A stretch of 9,972 bases of DNA from Actinomycetota bacterium (GTDB taxonomy: Bacteria > Actinomycetota > Actinomycetes > Nanopelagicales > Nanopelagicaceae), in contig WLED01000038.1 of assembly GCA_009704445.1 (NCBI GenBank), forward strand, positions 1 to 9,972, in the 5' to 3' direction. Numbering within the stretch: position 1 is the first letter of the stretch; each line of letters opens with the position of its first letter. The notes under the pieces were generated by a model. The model had not been told where the DNA came from, did not search any database, and saw only the letters and a program-made list of their open reading frames with translations. Shown piece after piece: positions 6,995 through 9,972 of this stretch. A program made the translations under genes and the position numbers.

Positions 6995-7431
6995 CTCTTC
7001 AATGCCTTTAGAGCGGTAAGTAGTTTTTCAGGTTGTGAAGTAGAAATTAGCCAATATGGAGTTGCATCTCTAGTGTCATTGACGAAAAGTTGAACGGCTC
7101 GTGGAGACCAAAATCTAATCGCTAGAAATGCAGCTGGATCGGCATCTCTTGTCCTAATTCTTTTCAGTTGTTGATTATCTAAAGCAGTGATTTCACCCAT
7201 AAAATCTCTTTGTAAATGTGCCCGCCCAACACGTATCTCTGTGTCGTCAACTTCGATCACTAGTCCTGCCTTTATATAGACAGCTACCAAGATCAACGTC
7301 AGCACTACCAGTGACACTAATGCTGAGTTATTTCCTAACGCCGCCCAAATCGAGATAACTAGGGAAAGAAAAAAGAAGTAAATTATGGCCAAAAGCCATA
7401 GTGGCGTACGTATCACTTCTCTGTATCGCAT
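6991..7431 (-). CDS. DUF3093 family membrane protein
   Basis: This 146-residue protein has two predicted membrane helices near the N-terminus (about 9-32 and 36-56, starting RTPLWLLAIIYFFFLSLVI). A soluble domain of about 85 residues follows, probably cytoplasmic. DUF3093 features are the opening MRYREVIRTPLW, the VGRAHLQRDFMGEI segment, the ADPAAFLAIRFWSP segment and the late DTRDATPYWLISTSQPEKL motif. The function of the family is unknown; the soluble part resembles a small PH-like beta domain in character, which is an impression only. The gene is divergent from the thioesterase gene across 41 bp and convergent with the DUF4193 gene, sharing TTAA at the stops. The start ATG has no Shine-Dalgarno; a TACGGT 7 bp upstream would suit a leaderless transcript. 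Confidence 0.88.
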   Translation of the reverse strand: MRYREVIRTPLWLLAIIYFFFLSLVISIWAALGNNSALVSLVVLTLILVAVYIKAGLVIEVDDTEIRVGRAHLQRDFMGEITALDNQQLKRIRTRDADPAAFLAIRFWSPRAVQLFVNDTRDATPYWLISTSQPEKLLTALKALKS

Positions 7432-7472
7432 GGGTGTTACCGTATCGGATAATCAGGCGCTAATCTTTATCC
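7432..7472. promoter_or_regulatory. Divergent 41-bp promoter gap with inverted repeat
   Basis: The gap between the divergent DUF3093 (-) and thioesterase (+) genes must hold both promoters. On the + strand TAATCT (7461-7466) ends 6 bp before the thioesterase ATG. On the - strand TACGGT (7444-7439) ends 7 bp before the DUF3093 ATG. Both fit TANNNT at the distance expected when transcription starts at the ATG. An inverted repeat GGATAA (7447-7452) / TTATCC (7467-7472), centres 20 bp apart, overlaps the + side -10 region. No Shine-Dalgarno is present for either gene. -35 boxes are weak, so this is a reasoned prediction only. Confidence 0.4.
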
Positions 7473-8057
7473 ATGGGCAGAGTAGCAAGTACGGTTCCAC
7501 CCGAAGGTTCAATAATTCCAGAGCGTCATCCCCTTGCACCGCCAGTAGGGACGAAGATTCCCTCACACTTTGGGCATTGTTTTGGTTGTGGCCATCTACA
7601 TCCAACAGGTTTGCGTTTAGTCGCATATTCGGGTGAAGGCGCCAATATCACAGCAACTTTTACGGTTACTGAAAATCATCAAGGTGCTCCAGGATTAGCG
7701 CACGGCGGATTGCTCTCACTGGCCTTTGATGAAGCTTTGGGTAAATTAATGTGGTTAATTCGTTCACCAGCAGTAACTGGGCGCTTAGAAACAGATTTTC
7801 TTATTCCTGTCCCTATTGGAACCACTTTGCACATTGCCGCAGAGATAACAGGACAACATGGTCGAAAAGTTTATACATCGGCAGTGGGTCGTTTGAATTC
7901 TCCAGAAGGTGAAATTGCAGTTCGAGCAGCAGCGCTTTTCATCATCGTACCTATGGAGCATTTCATTAATAACGCACCGGATGGCTATTTCGAAGAGTTG
8001 GCGAAAACTCCTGAACTCTTAACTTTTGTTGATCCAAATTTCGAGATTAATCCTTGA
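7473..8057 (+). CDS. PaaI/hotdog-fold thioesterase family protein
   Basis: This 194-residue protein contains a hotdog-fold acyl-CoA thioesterase domain at about residues 35-160. The key motif is GLAHGGLLSLAFDEALG (74-90), whose HGG and following acidic residues form the usual PaaI-type active-site helix. RLETDFLIPVPIGTTLHIAAEI (104-125) is the classic strand-turn-strand after it. A CFGCG segment (36-40) followed by HPTGLRL is the common entry motif of this subfamily. About 30 N-terminal residues rich in Pro precede the domain, and 30 follow it. The substrate cannot be told from sequence; it presumably hydrolyses an acyl- or aroyl-CoA. It starts one side of the divergent gap and its stop lies 1 bp before the dut ATG, so it is likely co-transcribed with dut and DUF3159. 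No Shine-Dalgarno precedes the start. Confidence 0.88.
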   Translation: MGRVASTVPPEGSIIPERHPLAPPVGTKIPSHFGHCFGCGHLHPTGLRLVAYSGEGANITATFTVTENHQGAPGLAHGGLLSLAFDEALGKLMWLIRSPAVTGRLETDFLIPVPIGTTLHIAAEITGQHGRKVYTSAVGRLNSPEGEIAVRAAALFIIVPMEHFINNAPDGYFEELAKTPELLTFVDPNFEINP

Positions 8058-8058
8058 A

Positions 8059-8502
8059 ATGAAGGGTGTAGAGGTTCTCATAACGCGCCTTGATCCGAGT
8101 GTGCCATTACCGAGTTATTCCAAACCAGGTGATGCTGGGGCGGATATAACTACTCGTGTTGATGTTGTTTTAAAGCCAGGGGAACGCGCACTTGTTCCAA
8201 CTGGTATTTCAATTGCTCTTCCAGACGGTTACGTTGCATTGGTCCATCCACGTTCGGGACTTGCAATCAAACATGGCGTAACTATGGTTAATGCACCAGG
8301 CACTGTGGATGCAGGGTATCGCGGCGAGCTTTCATGCATTCTCATTAACCACGACCCATCCGAATCAGTAACTTTCAAAAAGGGTGATCGGATTGCGCAG
8401 CTGGTTATCCAAAAAGTCGAGCGCGCAGTTTTCACAGAAGTTGAACACCTTCCAGGATCAGATAGAGGCGCAGGTGGCTTTGGATCAACGGGGCGCTCAT
8501 GA
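8059..8502 (+). CDS. dut: Deoxyuridine 5'-triphosphate nucleotidohydrolase (dUTPase)
   Basis: Dut hydrolyses dUTP to dUMP and diphosphate, keeping uracil out of DNA and supplying dUMP for thymidylate synthesis. The 147-residue product is a standard homotrimeric dUTPase with all five motifs in order: PGDAGADI (23-30), PRSGLA (64-69), GTVDAGYRGEL (81-91, with the catalytic Asp D84), GDRIAQLVI (109-117) and the C-terminal RGAGGFGSTG (136-145). I place the start at ATG 8059, 1 bp after the thioesterase stop, because the dUTPase fold begins with VEVLITRLDP a few residues later. A longer frame reaching back to 8026 would overlap the upstream gene and adds no family residues. Its last 4 bp overlap the DUF3159 start (ATGA). 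Confidence 0.96.
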   Translation: MKGVEVLITRLDPSVPLPSYSKPGDAGADITTRVDVVLKPGERALVPTGISIALPDGYVALVHPRSGLAIKHGVTMVNAPGTVDAGYRGELSCILINHDPSESVTFKKGDRIAQLVIQKVERAVFTEVEHLPGSDRGAGGFGSTGRS

Positions 8503-9128
8503 GTCAGCACGGTCAAGATCGCGACAAAGTTATCAATGCCCTTGGAGGAAAAAAAGGATTAATTGACTCGGGTTTGCCGGCGGTCGTTTTTCTTATAGTT
8601 TTTAACTTTAATCAAGATCTTCAGAGGGCAATCTGGGCTGCTCTATCACTAGCAATCATCCTTGCAATCTGGAGGTTGATTCGTAAAGACACAATTCAAC
8701 ATTCAATTTCTGGCGTTATTGGAGTCTTAATCTGCGCTTACTTTGCCAATCGAAGTGGTAACGCTACAGATTTCTATATTCCAAAACTACTCACAAATTT
8801 GGGATATGGAACTGTTTATCTGATTGCCAACTTAGTTGGATGGCCTATTTTGGGGTTAGTTCTTGGACCATTACTAGGAGAAAACTTTACGTGGAGAAAT
8901 AATCCTCGCCGTAAGAAGATGTATATAAAAGCGAGTTGGTTATGGGTTGCATTGTTCTTTTCACGTATTGCAGTTCAATATCCAATTTATAAAAGTGGGA
9001 ATGTGAATTTGCTAGGCACCGTAAACCTGGCAATGGGCTACCCACTGTTTTTTGCTGCTGCATATGGTTCGTGGCTCATTATCAAATCTGAACCACCAAT
9101 AGAGAATCAATCCAAAAATAAAAGTTAA
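8499..9128 (+). CDS. DUF3159 family integral membrane protein
   Basis: This 209-residue polytopic membrane protein belongs to the actinobacterial DUF3159 family, of unknown function. The N-terminal signature GGKKGLIDSGLPAVVFLIVF (17-36) is diagnostic. About five to six hydrophobic helices follow (roughly 26-38, 42-60, 70-84, 105-125, 145-160, 171-195), with a basic loop NNPRRKKM (134-141) that should face the cytoplasm. The N-terminus is hydrophilic and the C-terminus ends in a Lys/Asn-rich tail. It overlaps dut by 4 bp (ATGA), so the two are probably translated together. The stop shares TTAA (9125-9128) with the convergent trkA gene. In other Actinobacteria a DUF3710 protein and an OB-fold protein commonly sit between dut and this gene; both are absent here. 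Confidence 0.88.
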   Translation: MSQHGQDRDKVINALGGKKGLIDSGLPAVVFLIVFNFNQDLQRAIWAALSLAIILAIWRLIRKDTIQHSISGVIGVLICAYFANRSGNATDFYIPKLLTNLGYGTVYLIANLVGWPILGLVLGPLLGENFTWRNNPRRKKMYIKASWLWVALFFSRIAVQYPIYKSGNVNLLGTVNLAMGYPLFFAAAYGSWLIIKSEPPIENQSKNKS

Positions 9129-9781
9129 GAGATGAAACAGGCTTTGATGCGAATTTCAGCATCGGCTGAAGCAACAAAAAGGAGTTCGTCTCCAGCGGCA
9201 AACACATCATGTGCTTTAGCTGTAATGACTTGGCCATCACGAACGATTGCTGCAAGGGCTGCATTTTCAGGAAGCTCAATCTCTTCAACAGTTTTCCCAA
9301 TGCATGCCGAACCATCGGGAAGCGTTAACTCCACTAAATTTGCTTGACCTTTTCTAAATGAAAATAGACGAACCACATCTCCAACAGTCACGGCCTCTTC
9401 CACCAGTGCGGAGATGATTCTTGGGGTGGACACTGCAACATCTACACCCCATGAAGTATCAAAGAGCCATTCATTTTTTGGGTGATTAATTCGTGCAACA
9501 ACTCGTGGAACTCCATATTCGGTCTTTCCAAGTAAAGAAGTGACTAAATTCGCCTTGTCATCACCTGTCGCCGCTACCAATACCTGACAGTTATCAAGAT
9601 GAGCGGCATCAAGTGCGGTTATCTCGCAGGCATCTGCCATCAGCCACTCTGCATCTGGAACACTTTCAATCTTTATCGCCTTGGGATCTTTTTCAATAAG
9701 TAAAACTTGATGACCGTTGTCTAAAAGTTCACGAGCAATCGCTCGTCCCACGTTTCCTGCACCGGCGATTGCAATTCTCAT
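9125..9781 (-). CDS. trkA: TrkA-family potassium uptake regulatory protein (RCK domains)
   Basis: TrkA proteins are cytoplasmic nucleotide-binding subunits that gate Trk/Ktr-type potassium transporters. The 218-residue product has one RCK_N Rossmann domain and one RCK_C domain. The nucleotide-binding loop is GAGNVG (7-12); the ribose-binding acidic residue is E30 at the end of strand 2 (QVLLIEKD). ADACE (49-53), VAATGDDKANL (69-79) and the ARINHPKN loop (96-103) complete the RCK_N core. RCK_C occupies about 145-212. It has half the length of the four-domain E. coli TrkA, as in the actinobacterial two-gene (CeoB/CeoC) arrangement. The start overlaps the stop of an upstream second TrkA gene by 4 bp (ATGA), with AGAGG about 10 bp upstream. 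In position it corresponds to the second gene of that pair. No membrane transporter gene (TrkH/TrkG) is in the window. Confidence 0.92.
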   Translation of the reverse strand: MRIAIAGAGNVGRAIARELLDNGHQVLLIEKDPKAIKIESVPDAEWLMADACEITALDAAHLDNCQVLVAATGDDKANLVTSLLGKTEYGVPRVVARINHPKNEWLFDTSWGVDVAVSTPRIISALVEEAVTVGDVVRLFSFRKGQANLVELTLPDGSACIGKTVEEIELPENAALAAIVRDGQVITAKAHDVFAAGDELLFVASADAEIRIKACFIS

Positions 9782-9972
9782 GAGCGCTCAGCCTCTGGTG
9801 TTTGGGAGAGAATCTGTTGTGTGCGTTCTAGGTCGGAATCAGACACCATTACATGCACGAGATCACCTTCCTGCAGAACTGTATGAGAATTTGGAATTAT
9901 CGCTTCACCTAAACGAGTAATAAATGCAATGCGTGAAGGAGTTAATTCATCGATCAGTAGTACAGGTCGTCC
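9778..9972 (-). CDS. TrkA-family protein, C-terminal part (5' end beyond window)
   Basis: The minus-strand frame is open from the window edge to a TGA at 9780-9778 and encodes the last 64 residues of a protein. It reads as an RCK_C (TrkA_C) domain: RIAFITRLGEAIIPNSHTVL followed by QEGDLVHVMVSDSDLE, the latter matching the GD-L family strand. The remaining C-terminus is a short hydrophilic tail (ILSQTPEAERS). It lies directly upstream of, and overlaps by 4 bp with, the other TrkA-type gene, so the two form a tandem RCK pair that probably assembles as a hetero-oligomeric gating ring. The N-terminal Rossmann part is outside the window, so completeness cannot be judged. Confidence 0.85.
   Translation of the reverse strand, partial: GRPVLLIDELTPSRIAFITRLGEAIIPNSHTVLQEGDLVHVMVSDSDLERTQQILSQTPEAERS

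Noticed and set aside
7385..7636. 83-codon + strand frame covering the DUF3093 start and the thioesterase start
   Set aside because: It overlaps two recognised genes in other frames, has low-complexity Ser/Arg-rich composition without any family features, and has no ribosome-binding site.
8026..8058. Longer dut start at ATG 8026
   Set aside because: The extra 11 residues overlap the thioesterase coding end in another frame and do not resemble a dUTPase N-terminus. ATG 8059, 1 bp after the upstream stop, gives the usual length.
9132..9920. Plus-strand open frames antisense to the TrkA genes
   Set aside because: They are shadows of the two RCK genes: their Ala/Ser-rich composition is what the opposite strand of those codons gives, and no protein motif appears.
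1..9972. A new defence, mobile or CRISPR-type system
   Set aside because: Every long frame belongs to a recognised housekeeping or actinobacterial core family. No spaced repeats, transposase, integrase, att-like repeats or tRNA are visible, and base composition changes only mildly along the window.

Overview
The window reads as a chromosomal housekeeping region of a small-genome actinobacterium. Three families that are essentially restricted to Actinobacteria are present (DUF4193, DUF3093, DUF3159). The ribosomal protein S16 has an Ala/Glu/Pro-rich C-terminal tail. Gene order in the right half matches the dut region of mycobacteria. Base composition is low for the phylum: a few lines counted by eye give roughly 37-52% G+C, averaging in the mid-40s. 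Genes are packed almost end to end, with ATGA start/stop overlaps and convergent genes sharing stop-codon bases. This fits a streamlined free-living actinobacterium such as the freshwater acI/Nanopelagicales type; the exact lineage is an inference.

Left block (1-1917, + strand): the 3' part of rpsP, then khpA (KH-domain RNA-binding protein), rimM and trmD, separated by 0-2 bp. This is the ribosome and tRNA maturation operon. The usual next gene, rplS (ribosomal protein L19), is absent. After a 74-bp gap the sequence moves directly into a second conserved group.

Middle block (1992-6589, + strand): miaB, miaA, dapF and hflX, each overlapping the next by 4-8 bp. MiaA and MiaB together build the ms2i6A37 modification on tRNAs reading UNN codons. 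DapF makes meso-diaminopimelate for lysine and peptidoglycan. HflX is a ribosome-associated GTPase. The recA/recX and lexA genes that commonly flank this group in Actinobacteria are not in the window.

Right block (6698-9972): a DUF4193 zinc-ribbon protein (+) converges on a DUF3093 membrane protein (-). The latter is divergent from a hotdog-fold thioesterase (+), which is followed by dut (dUTPase) and DUF3159 (+). These converge on two tandem TrkA-type RCK proteins (-), the second cut by the window end. The order resembles the Mycobacterium tuberculosis region from Rv2699c to Rv2691, but DUF3710 and other small genes are missing between dut and DUF3159.

No mobile element, CRISPR array, tRNA/rRNA gene, toxin-antitoxin or defence system is visible. 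Points worth a second look are the rpsP-operon/miaB junction without rplS, two convergent gene pairs that both end on a shared TTAA, a 41-bp divergent promoter gap with an inverted repeat and probable leaderless starts, a short upstream ORF before the DUF4193 gene, and a 24-bp tandem duplication in the rpsP tail.
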